Below are positions 16,797 through 25,765 of a stretch of 64,000 bases of DNA, in pieces. The notes below the pieces were generated by a model, which saw only the letters and a list, made by a program, of their open reading frames with translations, did not search any database and was not told the origin of the DNA. How positions within the stretch are numbered: the stretch's first letter is position 1; each line of letters opens with the position of its first letter. Made by a program: the position numbers and the translations under genes. The stretch is from Fusobacteriota bacterium (GTDB lineage: Bacteria > Bacillota > TC1): the NCBI GenBank assembly GCA_009773805.1, contig WTXA01000002.1:496001-560000 (forward strand), read 5' to 3'.

Positions 16797-17081
16797 ATGA
16801 ATATTGATGGTAATAAGTTAAAAGTTGGTGAACAAGATTATAGGTTTATTGTAAATACTCCCAAATTAGAAACTCTTGAAATTGCAGGAAAGAAAAGCAT
16901 TATGAACCTTATTCAAGATGCATCGATTTCAAGCATAAAACTAATGTTTACTATGTTTATTGATGTTGATAGAGATAAACAAAAGATATTTGAACAAGCA
17001 TTAGAAGAACATGGACTAGGTGGTCTATATAAATTCTTGGTTGATCAGTTACAGGAGCAGGCGGGTTTTTTGTTCCGTTAG
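16797..17081 (+). CDS. Tail assembly chaperone gpG
   Basis: 94 aa, short frame product. GNKLKVGEQDYRFIVNTPKLETLEI starts the tape-measure chaperone family of siphoviruses. It ends at TAG 17079-17081, just after a slippery run. Ribosomes that do not slip make this protein; it should coat the tape measure during tail assembly. Confidence 0.82.
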   Translation: MNIDGNKLKVGEQDYRFIVNTPKLETLEIAGKKSIMNLIQDASISSIKLMFTMFIDVDRDKQKIFEQALEEHGLGGLYKFLVDQLQEQAGFLFR

Positions 17082-17491
17082 AAGTAATTCAAAGTGATTA
17101 CTTCTGGGATGATGAAAAATCAGTAAAAAAAGATAAATATCCAGAATATGCAGAGGCAAAGAGATTTGCCTTTTTTGTTGCAAATTTTGGTTATACAAAG
17201 AGTGATTATCTGGCCCTGAATGAAGTAGAAAAGGCATTAATTGTTAAAGCATATCAAGAAAAGCAAGTGACAGAAATGTCAGGTATTAGGAATGCTTTTT
17301 ATCATGCTTATATGTCTGCTAATAAAAAGGGTTATAAAAAACCATTATACAAGAAAAGAAACAAAACTGATGTAACTCATGAAGAGATTATCGATGTTAA
17401 AAGTAAAATTCTTGAAATAGACAAGCAAGATCCTAATAAAAATTGGATTAAACTAATCAATCAAAATTCTAAAGGGAAAGGAGGTAAATAA
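16797..17491 (+). CDS. Tail assembly chaperone gpGT, -1 frameshift product
   Basis: Reading shifts -1 at 17066-17072 and continues open to the stop at 17489-17491, giving about 231 aa. The T part reads VPLEVIQSDYFWDDEKSVKK, then YAEAKRFAFFVANFGYTKSDYLAL, and ends in a lysine-rich region that should bind the tape measure. No ATG-led gene with a ribosome site explains the -1 frame (the ATG at 17276 and neighbouring starts are internal). The stop overlaps the tape-measure start. Confidence 0.85.
17066..17072 (+). promoter_or_regulatory. Programmed -1 frameshift site T TTT TTG
   Basis: In the zero frame the codons are GGT TTT TTG, so the heptamer is T TTT TTG, a standard X XXY YYZ slip site. The zero-frame stop is 7 bases further on. 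The -1 frame is open from here to 17491. Confidence 0.87.
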
Positions 17492-19866
17492 TGGCAAACT
17501 TTCTTATTAAAGCTATAGTTGGAGCAGATATAACGGAATTTGAAAAGAATCTTGGAACTGCAAATTCTAAACTTGATGGTGTGCAAAAGTCACTTAGTAA
17601 TGCAGGTAAAGTTGCAACAATAGGTCTAACTATACCTTTAGTAGCAGCTAGTGGTGTAGCTATTAATACATCTAATCAATTTAGTGAATCAATGTCTAAA
17701 ATATCAACATTATATGGTGGTATTGATGTTGATACAAATAATCTTAAAAAATCCATAATGAGCTTATCTAATCAAACAGGTATAGCTGCAAATGAAATTG
17801 CTGGTGGGTATTATGAGGCTTTATCTGCAGGACTACCAGTTACCAATGATATGAAGGACACAACAGAGTTTATGACCCAGGCGATTCAATTATCAAAGGG
17901 TGGATTTACTGATACAGCATCGGCGGTTAATGTTATGACTTCTGCTATTAATGCATATGGATTAGAAGCAAAGGATAGTAAGAGAATTTCAGATGTTTTG
18001 ATTACAACTCAAAACTTAGGTAAAACTACAGTTGATGAATTGTCAAAATCTATGGGTAACGTAATTCCTACAGCAAAGGCTTATGGAGTTAATATTGAAC
18101 AACTAGGAGCTTCATATGCTCTAATGACTGCCAAAGGTATTGATACAGCTCAATCGACTACATCTATAAATGCTATGTTGAATGAACTTGGTGATACTAG
18201 TAGTATTGCAGGAGCTAAAATATTAGAGCTAACTGGGAAATCTTTTGGACAGTTAATGTCAGAAGGTAAATCTGTTGGTGATGTATTAAAAATAATGGAT
18301 GATTATGCAAAAGCAAATGGACAGAGTATGCCTACTATGTTTGGTAGTATTGAAGCTGGTAAAGCAGCTATGACAATAGCAGGTGACGTAGGTACTTATA
18401 ATGAATTTTTAGGTAAAATGGGTGAATCTGCAGGTGCTACTAAAGATGCCTTTGACAAAATGAATAGTACTAATACAGCTAAGATTCAAAAAGCGATGGC
18501 TGAAATTACAAATGCAGGTATTAAGCTTGCTGATGTTGTTGCTCCAGCAGTTGCAAAATTAGCTGATAAAATTGGGGGGTTAGCTGCTTGGTTTGCAGAA
18601 TTAGGACCTGTTGGAAAAGGTATTGTAATTGCTTTTGTTGCATTGGGCATAGCAATTGGACCTGTTCTTGGTTTTATATCTGCTCTGATACCAATAATCT
18701 CATTTTTTACAGCTGCACAAACAGCAAATGCAACAGCTACAGGAGCAGCTGCAGTGGCAACATGGTCATTTAATGCAGCTATTTTATTGATTCCATTAGC
18801 TATAATAGCAATAATTGCTGCAATATTGTGGCTATGGAATAACTGTGAAGGTTTTAGAAATGGTGTGATGGCAATAGTAGATGCTGTTGGAGGATTCTTT
18901 AAATGGCTTGGTGGAATAATAAAGACTGTTATAGGTGTTGCAATAGATATAATAGTTGCTTATTTCAAACTATGGTGGGCTGTTGTATCAACAGTTATAG
19001 GATTTATAGTTGATATATTTAAGTTTATTGGTGGCATTATAATGGCAGTTGTAGGATTTGCTATTGATATCATTGTTGGATATTTTCAATTCTGGTGGTC
19101 AGTAGTAACAAGCGTTATAAACCTTATAGTATTTGGTTTTAAATGGCTTGGCGAGCAGATTTGGGGATTTCTTAAACCAAAAATTGACGCAATAGCAGGA
19201 ATTTTCACAAGTTTATGGCTCAACTATATTTCTCCAGTAGTAGAAAAAGTTAAAAGTGCATTTTCTATAGTTGCATCTGCTATATCTGGAGCTATTAAGG
19301 GAGCCATTGATACTGGTATTGGTCTATTTAATAGACTGAAAGATACTGTCGAAGGAATAGTTGATAAAATAAAAGGCTTCTTTGGTGGTATTTCAGGTGC
19401 AATATCAAGTGCAATAGGAACTGCTATTGATAAAGTAAAAGGGCTTATTAATAGTTATATAATCAAGCCGGTAAATAGTGTGATCAGTAAATTGAATGGG
19501 GCTTTAGGTTTTGCAGGGGTAAATATTAAATCATTCCCATATCTAGCACATGGTACAGATAATTGGGGTGGTGGTCCTGCATGGATTAATGAACAAGGTC
19601 GAGGTGAATTAGTTAATCTTCCAAATGGTACACAAGTTATTCCTCATGATTTATCAAAAAGAATGATTGATCAATACAGCACTAATATGTCTTCAATGAA
19701 TGCTAAAAATGGTGGAATGAAAGACAAAGTAGTAGTTGTCAATGATGGTGGTAATAGTTCCTTGAGATTAACTGTAAATCTTGGAGAAGATAATTTGATT
19801 GATAAAGTAATCAAGGGCATAGAAAACAAATCATTCATTAATAATGAGGCGGTGATTAAAGTATGA
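17491..19866 (+). CDS. Tape measure protein
   Basis: 791 aa, the largest gene of the prophage. N-terminal TP901-type core (FEKNLGTANSKLDGVQKSL, then MTSAINAYGLEAKDSKRISD, LGASYALMTAKGIDTAQST). Hydrophobic segments near residues 370-400 and 420-450 (IVIAFVALGIAIGPVLGFIS), then repeated WW/IVDI-type helices up to residue 560, and a C-terminal FPYLAHGTDNWGGGPAWINEQGRGE. Sets tail length and probably opens the membrane for DNA. Four-base overlap with the next gene. Confidence 0.93.
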   Translation: MANFLIKAIVGADITEFEKNLGTANSKLDGVQKSLSNAGKVATIGLTIPLVAASGVAINTSNQFSESMSKISTLYGGIDVDTNNLKKSIMSLSNQTGIAANEIAGGYYEALSAGLPVTNDMKDTTEFMTQAIQLSKGGFTDTASAVNVMTSAINAYGLEAKDSKRISDVLITTQNLGKTTVDELSKSMGNVIPTAKAYGVNIEQLGASYALMTAKGIDTAQSTTSINAMLNELGDTSSIAGAKILELTGKSFGQLMSEGKSVGDVLKIMDDYAKANGQSMPTMFGSIEAGKAAMTIAGDVGTYNEFLGKMGESAGATKDAFDKMNSTNTAKIQKAMAEITNAGIKLADVVAPAVAKLADKIGGLAAWFAELGPVGKGIVIAFVALGIAIGPVLGFISALIPIISFFTAAQTANATATGAAAVATWSFNAAILLIPLAIIAIIAAILWLWNNCEGFRNGVMAIVDAVGGFFKWLGGIIKTVIGVAIDIIVAYFKLWWAVVSTVIGFIVDIFKFIGGIIMAVVGFAIDIIVGYFQFWWSVVTSVINLIVFGFKWLGEQIWGFLKPKIDAIAGIFTSLWLNYISPVVEKVKSAFSIVASAISGAIKGAIDTGIGLFNRLKDTVEGIVDKIKGFFGGISGAISSAIGTAIDKVKGLINSYIIKPVNSVISKLNGALGFAGVNIKSFPYLAHGTDNWGGGPAWINEQGRGELVNLPNGTQVIPHDLSKRMIDQYSTNMSSMNAKNGGMKDKVVVVNDGGNSSLRLTVNLGEDNLIDKVIKGIENKSFINNEAVIKV

Positions 19867-20231
19867 CGTACTCAGGAGATTTATTAAAAATTAACGGAAA
19901 CATTATAAGTAGCATTATTGGATACAAGGTTAATAGGGTAAAAAGATGGAAAGATGCTGAAACAAATATGGCCGGGCAAATGAGAGCCACTTTACTTGGT
20001 ATATTCCCAGAAATAGAAATTGATATTAATGTTACAAGCCAAGATGAAATACAAGAGCTTGTACAATTACTTGATCAACCTTATTTATCAGTGGAATGGT
20101 TTGATGTAGTTGTTGGAGCTACCCATACAGCAGAGTATTACCCAGGGGAATTTGATATTGATATGTTATTTAAGAACAGAGGATTATATAAGCCCTTCAA
20201 GGTTAAATTACTTCCTGTAGCGAAAAGGTAG
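19863..20231 (+). CDS. Distal tail-region protein, DUF6711-like
   Basis: 122 aa. LLKINGNIISSIIGYKVNRVK, AETNMAGQMRATLLGIFPEIEID, WFDVVVGATHTAEYYPGEF. Small beta protein between tape measure and baseplate hub, where Dit-like or DUF6711 proteins sit. Function as distal tail or baseplate component is inferred from place. Confidence 0.68.
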   Translation: MTYSGDLLKINGNIISSIIGYKVNRVKRWKDAETNMAGQMRATLLGIFPEIEIDINVTSQDEIQELVQLLDQPYLSVEWFDVVVGATHTAEYYPGEFDIDMLFKNRGLYKPFKVKLLPVAKR

Positions 20232-20240
20232 GTGGTTTGA

Positions 20241-21989
20241 ATGATTAGTATAAGCAGTGCATTTAAAACTGCCATGAAAGCTCCTTTTAAAGAATTAAAG
20301 GCATATATCAAACTACCTGATAATACTTATATAAGAAGTGAAGATGATTTAATTAGTGTCAGAGTAAGTGGAGAAGGTGCTTTATGTAAAACCTTAATGA
20401 AAAAGTTTGAAGGTAAATTCCTTGGTGAATATAACTTATTAGGATTAGAGGTTAACGTAGGTATTGGAGTTAAAGTAGCTGGTGGAACATATGAATATAT
20501 CGATTATGGAAAATTCTTAATTACTGAAACAACATCAATCAAGGAATCAGAAACAACAACTGTGGTTGGATATGATTTGATGATTAAAACAATGAAGGCT
20601 TATGAACCATTTGCAACTTATCCAATAAATTTAATAGACTTTGCCGGTGGTATTGCAGGACAGTGTGGACTAACTTTAGGAAACACTGTCTTTGTTAATT
20701 CTACATGGTCGGTACCAAGTGAATTATACGAAAATATTAAAAATATATCGTATCGGGACATAATAACACAAATAGCTGAAGCTTCAGGTAGTATAGCGAT
20801 GATAGGTTCGGATGATAAGCTGTATTTTAAATCGATATATGACACTGCAGAGCAAATAACTTACGAGAATCTATTTAAGCTAAAGCTTGAACCAGAATAT
20901 GGCCCGATAAACAGTGTAGTTTTAAGTAGGCAACCACAGGAAGATAATATAGCTTTAGTAGACCAGGCGTCAATTGATTTAAATGGTTTGACTGAAGTCA
21001 AGATATCAAATAACTGGCTTGTTGATCATAACCGAGAAGATGCTATTACTCCGATATTTAATCAATTAGAAGGTATTAGATACTATCCATTTGAAGCCTC
21101 AACAGAGGGTCTAGGTTGGTATGAAGTTGGGGATATGGTAGAAATACTAAATGACCAGTCAGAAGCCTTTGGGACAATGATTTTAAGCGTCTCAATTTTA
21201 GTTGATGGTGGTATTAAGGAAACTTTTTTAACTAAGGCAATAAGCAAAACTGCAACAAATTATAGTTATGCTGGAACAGTTGATAAACGATTAACCAATA
21301 CCGAAATTAAAGTTGATAAGCAAGGACAAGAAATAGTATTAATAAACGAAGCACTTGTGAACACTTCAATAATATACAAACAAGAAGAACCGCCACTAAA
21401 TCCAGTGATTAACGATTTATGGTTAAATCTTTCGAATAACATTGTTTACAGATTTGATGGAGTTGCATGGTTAGCAACATCTGTTTCTCCAGATACTCTT
21501 TTACAATATTACACAAAGTCAGAGATAGAATTACTAAATGAAAGTATAACATCAACAGTTTCAAATTTATCACTTGGGTTAACAAATAATTATTTAACTA
21601 AAGAGCAAGTTGAAGCATTAACCAATGGTAATTCAGATGATATCGATGATTTATTTACTAAGTATTCTGAAGTTAAACAAGTTGCAGATGCAGTAAATAT
21701 CGATATTACGACAATTAAGCAAGATGGTACAACTAAATTAGATACTAAAACAGGTTTCAAATTTGACTCATCAGGATTACAAATCGATAAGGGTAGTGGC
21801 ATAGTAAGTTTGCTAGATGATACTGGTTTATATGTAAACTCAGGAAGTGAACAATTATTGAAAGTAAATAATCAAGAAATTAATGCCAAAAACGTAGTTG
21901 TCAGAACTTGGTTGACCGTTGGAAATAATGCTAGATTTGAAGATTACGAGGGTGGTGTGGGTATATTCATATTACCTTCACAATCTTAG
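20241..21989 (+). CDS. Baseplate hub / tail-associated protein
   Basis: 582 aa. N-terminal 370 residues fit the hub fold of siphophage tail proteins (FKELKAYIKLPDNTYIRSEDDL, then YGKFLITETTSIKESETTTVVGYDLMI). From about 370 a helical/coiled linker (NTEIKVDKQGQEIVLINEALV), then a trimeric fibre-like stalk ending in RTWLTVGNNARFEDYEGGVGIF. Probably host-binding platform and stalk. Confidence 0.8.
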   Translation: MISISSAFKTAMKAPFKELKAYIKLPDNTYIRSEDDLISVRVSGEGALCKTLMKKFEGKFLGEYNLLGLEVNVGIGVKVAGGTYEYIDYGKFLITETTSIKESETTTVVGYDLMIKTMKAYEPFATYPINLIDFAGGIAGQCGLTLGNTVFVNSTWSVPSELYENIKNISYRDIITQIAEASGSIAMIGSDDKLYFKSIYDTAEQITYENLFKLKLEPEYGPINSVVLSRQPQEDNIALVDQASIDLNGLTEVKISNNWLVDHNREDAITPIFNQLEGIRYYPFEASTEGLGWYEVGDMVEILNDQSEAFGTMILSVSILVDGGIKETFLTKAISKTATNYSYAGTVDKRLTNTEIKVDKQGQEIVLINEALVNTSIIYKQEEPPLNPVINDLWLNLSNNIVYRFDGVAWLATSVSPDTLLQYYTKSEIELLNESITSTVSNLSLGLTNNYLTKEQVEALTNGNSDDIDDLFTKYSEVKQVADAVNIDITTIKQDGTTKLDTKTGFKFDSSGLQIDKGSGIVSLLDDTGLYVNSGSEQLLKVNNQEINAKNVVVRTWLTVGNNARFEDYEGGVGIFILPSQS

Positions 21990-22002
21990 AAAGGAATAAA
22001 AT

Positions 22003-23898
22003 ATGTCTATTGCTACTTATATAAGCCCTACTTTTGATTGCGACCAATCGTCTTTTGTGAAGTTTAGAGTTGTTGTTGATGTTATAAGTCAAAGTAGTGT
22101 TGATAGAACCTCATATTGTCGAGTTAGATTACAAGCTTGGAGAACTAACACTGGCTACACAACTTATGGAGCGGGAACGGGTTATGTAGATGCAGATGGT
22201 TCACAACAATCTCAGTCTATTATCTCATCTCAAACAATAACTTATAATTCGTATACTGTTTTAGTTGATAAATATTTCTATGTTCAACATGGAACTGATG
22301 GGAGAAAACTCAATTGTCAATTTGGTGGGTACTTCTCAATATCATCTCCAATGAGTGGTGGTTGGGATTATTTTTACGTAACATTACCAGATATACCTGT
22401 TGCTAGTACAATAACTGCACCAAGTGGTCTTATTGAAGGAACTACCATAATATCAATTAACAGAGCAAGTTCCACATTTAAACATACATTGAAATATTCT
22501 TTTGGAAGTCCTGCGGTAGAGGGTACGATTACTTCATTAACATCTGCAACAAGTGTTGAATTTGTAATACCTACTTCATTCTATGCAAAAATACCAGATA
22601 GTAAGAATGGTATTTGTACATTAACTTGTGAAACTTATGATGCTTCTAATAATTTGTTGGGAACAAAAACAACTACATTTTTAGCGAATGTTAATGAAGC
22701 AATAAATGAACCAACAATATCTATCACGGAATTGATTGATATTAATTCGGTATCAGTGGCACTTACTAATGATAATTCTAAAATATTAAAAGGATTTTCA
22801 AACTTGAAATCTGTCTTAAATATAACCGCCAAAAACAGTGCTACATTATCATATCGTAAAATAACTTGTGGTTTAAAGTCAGCAGAAATATTTGGAGCGA
22901 CAAACCCTTGGACAAATACATTATTGGGTGTTTCTGATGGAGTAGTTACTATAATTGCGACAGATAGCAGAGGAATAACAAAAACACTCACGGTTAACAA
23001 AACATTAATAAACTATATACCATTGACTGCTAATCCTAACTTTGAAAGAGTTTCACCCACTAGCAGTGAGGTCGTTGTTACCTACGATGGTGATTACTTC
23101 AATAATACATTTGGTGTTGGTGGTGTAGCCAATACACTTACAATTGCTTGGTCATACAGGATTCTAAATGGTGTTTGGGCAGTTGGTTCAGTCCCTTTGA
23201 CAGATGTTAAAGTTGGTAATAGATATAGCAATGGAGATGACCCAATAAGTGTAGGTAGTATTTATCCTTATAGTGATTTTTATGAATTTAAAATAACAAT
23301 ATCTGATAAATTAACACAAATTGAAGTAACTGATTTAGTTAAAAAAGGTATTCCACCAATGGCAGTGAAAGATGATAGGGTTGAATTTGATGTGCCTATA
23401 TTCATTAAAAATGCTTCAGGAGTCTTGGGTAGTCTAGTAGATTTATTCTATCCAATAGGTAGCATAATTATAAGTGAGGGCAACAATAACCCTCAATCTA
23501 GATTTGTTGATACTACTTGGGAAGTATATGGAACAGGTCGAGTGTTGGTTGGATATGATGTTTCTCAAACTGAATTTAATTCTGGTGGTAAAACAGGCGG
23601 AGCCAAGGTGCATACCTTGACATCTAATGAGATGCCTATACACACTCATACTCAAGATGCACACAATCACTCGCAAAATGCACACCAACACAACATTGAT
23701 CATGATTATGATGGTGCAGGTGGGTCTAGTAGATATACTGTTCACAATGGAGCTTATGTATCTGGGGCTACAACCACAAGTTGGGTTACCGCAAGTAATA
23801 TTGCTGCAACTGCAACTAACCAAAATGCAGGTGGTGGACAAGCACATAACAACTTACCACCTTATATCGTAGTATATTATTGGAAAAGGACAGCATAA
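22003..23898 (+). CDS. Tail fibre, DUF859-like with collar-type receptor-binding tip
   Basis: 631 aa. N-terminal 460 residues are beta-rich repeats resembling DUF859 phage structural proteins (YVDADGSQQSQSIISSQTI). The C-terminal 150 residues read YPIGSIIISEGNNNPQSRF, then TWEVYGTGRVLVGYDVSQ, KTGGAKVHTLTSNEMPIHTH, followed by a histidine-rich run of alternating H residues and NNLPPYIVVYYWKRT. This is the collar/phage tip fold; H-x-H triplets in such fibres bind metal along the trimer axis. Confidence 0.82.
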   Translation: MSIATYISPTFDCDQSSFVKFRVVVDVISQSSVDRTSYCRVRLQAWRTNTGYTTYGAGTGYVDADGSQQSQSIISSQTITYNSYTVLVDKYFYVQHGTDGRKLNCQFGGYFSISSPMSGGWDYFYVTLPDIPVASTITAPSGLIEGTTIISINRASSTFKHTLKYSFGSPAVEGTITSLTSATSVEFVIPTSFYAKIPDSKNGICTLTCETYDASNNLLGTKTTTFLANVNEAINEPTISITELIDINSVSVALTNDNSKILKGFSNLKSVLNITAKNSATLSYRKITCGLKSAEIFGATNPWTNTLLGVSDGVVTIIATDSRGITKTLTVNKTLINYIPLTANPNFERVSPTSSEVVVTYDGDYFNNTFGVGGVANTLTIAWSYRILNGVWAVGSVPLTDVKVGNRYSNGDDPISVGSIYPYSDFYEFKITISDKLTQIEVTDLVKKGIPPMAVKDDRVEFDVPIFIKNASGVLGSLVDLFYPIGSIIISEGNNNPQSRFVDTTWEVYGTGRVLVGYDVSQTEFNSGGKTGGAKVHTLTSNEMPIHTHTQDAHNHSQNAHQHNIDHDYDGAGGSSRYTVHNGAYVSGATTTSWVTASNIAATATNQNAGGGQAHNNLPPYIVVYYWKRTA

Positions 23899-23919
23899 AA
23901 ATTATAAAGGAGTTGAGCA

Positions 23920-24267
23920 ATGTGCATAATAAGTCAGGAGAAAGAATGTGGTAGAGCAATTTTAAGCACAAAGAAGATAGCTGATGATCTTGTAGTCATT
24001 ACGAATGAAATGAGAACTGATATAGCTGTTTTTAAGAATAGTTTTGCTGATTTGAGTGAGTCAGTAGAAAAATTAATTAAAAAACATGAAGATGAAGAAA
24101 ATAATAAAATCAAAGAACTTAAAGAAGAATTAAAAGCCAAAGAAGAAGATATGAAAGCCAGGGAAGAATTGGCAAGGACTAAAAGGTGGCAGGTAAAGCT
24201 ATTAGCAATTTCAACTGCATTTGGTTTTATATCAACATTGGCCATGTTCATAATAAGTTTGATGTAA
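23920..24267 (+). CDS. XhlA-like lysis-associated membrane protein
   Basis: 115 aa. Long coiled coil (SESVEKLIKKHEDEENNKIK and on) followed by one C-terminal membrane segment (LLAISTAFGFISTLAMFIISL). This plan and the place just before the holin match hemolysin XhlA-type proteins that assist lysis. AGGAG before ATG. Confidence 0.72.
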   Translation: MCIISQEKECGRAILSTKKIADDLVVITNEMRTDIAVFKNSFADLSESVEKLIKKHEDEENNKIKELKEELKAKEEDMKAREELARTKRWQVKLLAISTAFGFISTLAMFIISLM

Positions 24268-24282
24268 GAAAGGAAGATAAAA

Positions 24283-24471
24283 ATGGAAAATATTAAAAAA
24301 AGATTAAAAAGCCCAGTAGTTCAAATTCAATTGATTTCAATTGTGGTAGGAGTTATTATATTTTTTGCTCCAAATGTTGAACAGGCTGTTCAAGTGGTTA
24401 GTGGAGCATTAATAGCAATAATTAACATTGTAGCAGGATTGAATAACCCTACTGATCCTGAAAATTGGTAA
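24283..24471 (+). CDS. Holin
   Basis: 62 aa with two hydrophobic segments (VVQIQLISIVVGVIIFFAP and VVSGALIAIINIVAGL) and a C-terminal GLNNPTDPENW, which is the usual ending of phi-LC3-type phage holins. Forms the membrane lesion that releases the amidase. Confidence 0.88.
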   Translation: MENIKKRLKSPVVQIQLISIVVGVIIFFAPNVEQAVQVVSGALIAIINIVAGLNNPTDPENW

Positions 24472-24472
24472 G

Positions 24473-24622
24473 ATGTGCTTTAAGGAGAGTTTTGAACATT
24501 ATCTGATCAGTAAAGAGGGATATCAAGATAAATGGATTCCCTTGGAAATGAAAGATAAATATAAGTCAGATGGCTGGAAGATTATCAAGAAGGATAATCT
24601 AAAGCGAAAGAGAGAAGATTAA
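24473..24622 (+). CDS. Small protein between holin and amidase
   Basis: 49 aa, starts two bases after the holin stop; begins MCFKESFEHYLISKEGYQDK and ends KRKRED. Highly charged. No clear ribosome site, so it would rely on coupling to the holin. The terminator hairpin overlaps its 3' end. Not recognised. Confidence 0.45.
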   Translation: MCFKESFEHYLISKEGYQDKWIPLEMKDKYKSDGWKIIKKDNLKRKRED

Positions 24623-24638
24623 TTTCTTCTCTCTTTTT
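24609..24638 (+). terminator. Weak terminator between holin and amidase
   Basis: AGAGAGAAGA / TCTTCTCTCT with a 6-base loop and four to five T. Lies before the amidase ribosome site, so it may only partly stop transcription. Confidence 0.7.
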
Positions 24639-24655
24639 ATTATAGGAGGAAAACA

Positions 24656-25648
24656 ATGAAAAAATTAACAATAGTAAATGGTATTATTCAAGACAAGTTC
24701 ATTGATGGAATACCAGTGAATATAGCCATAGTTCAACCTAGTGGTCTAAAAAACGTTAGAAGAATAGGAACTCAAATGATTCCAATAGGGGTTTGTACCC
24801 ATGAAACAGGAAACTCTAGTCCAACAGCTAATGATACAAACCATGCTATATATCTTCAAAACTTAGAAAACCAAGACAAGGTATATTTATCTGCTCACAT
24901 ATTCATTGATGATGATTCAATTACTCAGACTTTGCCACTTAATGAACCAGCCTGGCATGCAGGAGATGGGGCAAATGGTGTAGGTAACTCTAGATATATT
25001 GCAGCTGAGATATGTATTAATAGAAATGTCTTAAAAGCAAGAGCGAATGGTCAGTCTGTTATAGCTTCTTTAATAGTATCAATACCTGGATGCAATGATC
25101 TAAAACCACACCAAGCATTTTCAGAGAAAAATTGTCCTGCAAGAATACTAGCAGAGACCAATGGATGGGCTAACTTTGTGGCAGGAGTTAAGCATAAGAT
25201 GAGCTTGATTGATAGAATGTTCAACCCTATTCCAACACCTCCTAAAGCTCCAGCACCTTTACATCCTGAAGTTGATATCACAGGTTCGGTTTGGGGTTAT
25301 AAAACTGCAGCTGATGCTTTAGCTGATAGGAATAGAGTAAGATTAGTACCAGTTGGAACTTATCCAATAATGATAAAACATTCATCAGGAGCATGGAATA
25401 TTGGGGCAGGTTATATGTATTGGATTAACCCTGCTATGATCAATAAAGTGAATACGGTAGTAACTTCTAACCAGGTAACCATATCTAAGCAAGTATGGGG
25501 CTATAAAACAGCTTCAGATGCTATTAGTGCCAGGAACAAGATTAGAATAGTGCCTAGAGGGACATATCCTATAATGATTAAGCATAAGACAGGGGCCTGG
25601 AATATAGGAAAAGGTTATTTATATTGGATTAATCCAAAAGAATTATAA
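24656..25648 (+). CDS. N-acetylmuramoyl-L-alanine amidase (endolysin)
   Basis: 330 aa. Amidase_2 domain, residues 25-185: zinc ligands CTHETGN (H49), SAHIFIDD (H80) and a late CPARIL with the preceding NDLKPHQAFSEKN. A proline linker (PIPTPPKAPAPLHP) leads to two 48-residue repeats from about 211 and 278, each starting VWGYKTA.DA and ending GAWNIG.GY.YWINP, presumably cell-wall binding. Cuts the amide bond between MurNAc and L-alanine. AGGAGG upstream. Confidence 0.92.
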   Translation: MKKLTIVNGIIQDKFIDGIPVNIAIVQPSGLKNVRRIGTQMIPIGVCTHETGNSSPTANDTNHAIYLQNLENQDKVYLSAHIFIDDDSITQTLPLNEPAWHAGDGANGVGNSRYIAAEICINRNVLKARANGQSVIASLIVSIPGCNDLKPHQAFSEKNCPARILAETNGWANFVAGVKHKMSLIDRMFNPIPTPPKAPAPLHPEVDITGSVWGYKTAADALADRNRVRLVPVGTYPIMIKHSSGAWNIGAGYMYWINPAMINKVNTVVTSNQVTISKQVWGYKTASDAISARNKIRIVPRGTYPIMIKHKTGAWNIGKGYLYWINPKEL

Positions 25649-25657
25649 ATTTATTAT

Positions 25658-25684
25658 GGGGAGCTTCGGCTCCCTGTTTTTTTT
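25658..25684 (+). terminator. Terminator of the prophage late operon
   Basis: GGGAGC-TTCG-GCTCCC tetraloop hairpin followed by eight T after a G. Confidence 0.93.
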
Positions 25685-25720
25685 GTTTCATTGCTCAAGA
25701 TAGAGATTTAATTTACTTTA

Positions 25721-25729
25721 TGATATAAT
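25721..25729 (+). promoter_or_regulatory. Extended -10 promoter of the restriction-modification pair
   Basis: TGATATAAT is an extended -10 (TGnTATAAT), about 27 bases before the GGAGG ribosome site. No matching -35. Supports transcription independent of the lytic operon, as expected for a gene set used in the lysogen. Confidence 0.6.
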
Positions 25730-25765
25730 TTATATATTTATGGTGTAAATATATTGGAGGTAAAC

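Noticed and set aside
17267-17491. Separate 74-aa gene starting within the tail chaperone region
   Set aside because: Open frame extends back to the slip site and no ribosome site lies before the internal start; better explained by frameshifting.
23443-23847. 134-aa minus-strand frame opposite the tail fibre tip, cysteine-rich
   Set aside because: Arises from the histidine/threonine-rich tip sequence read backwards; no ribosome site.
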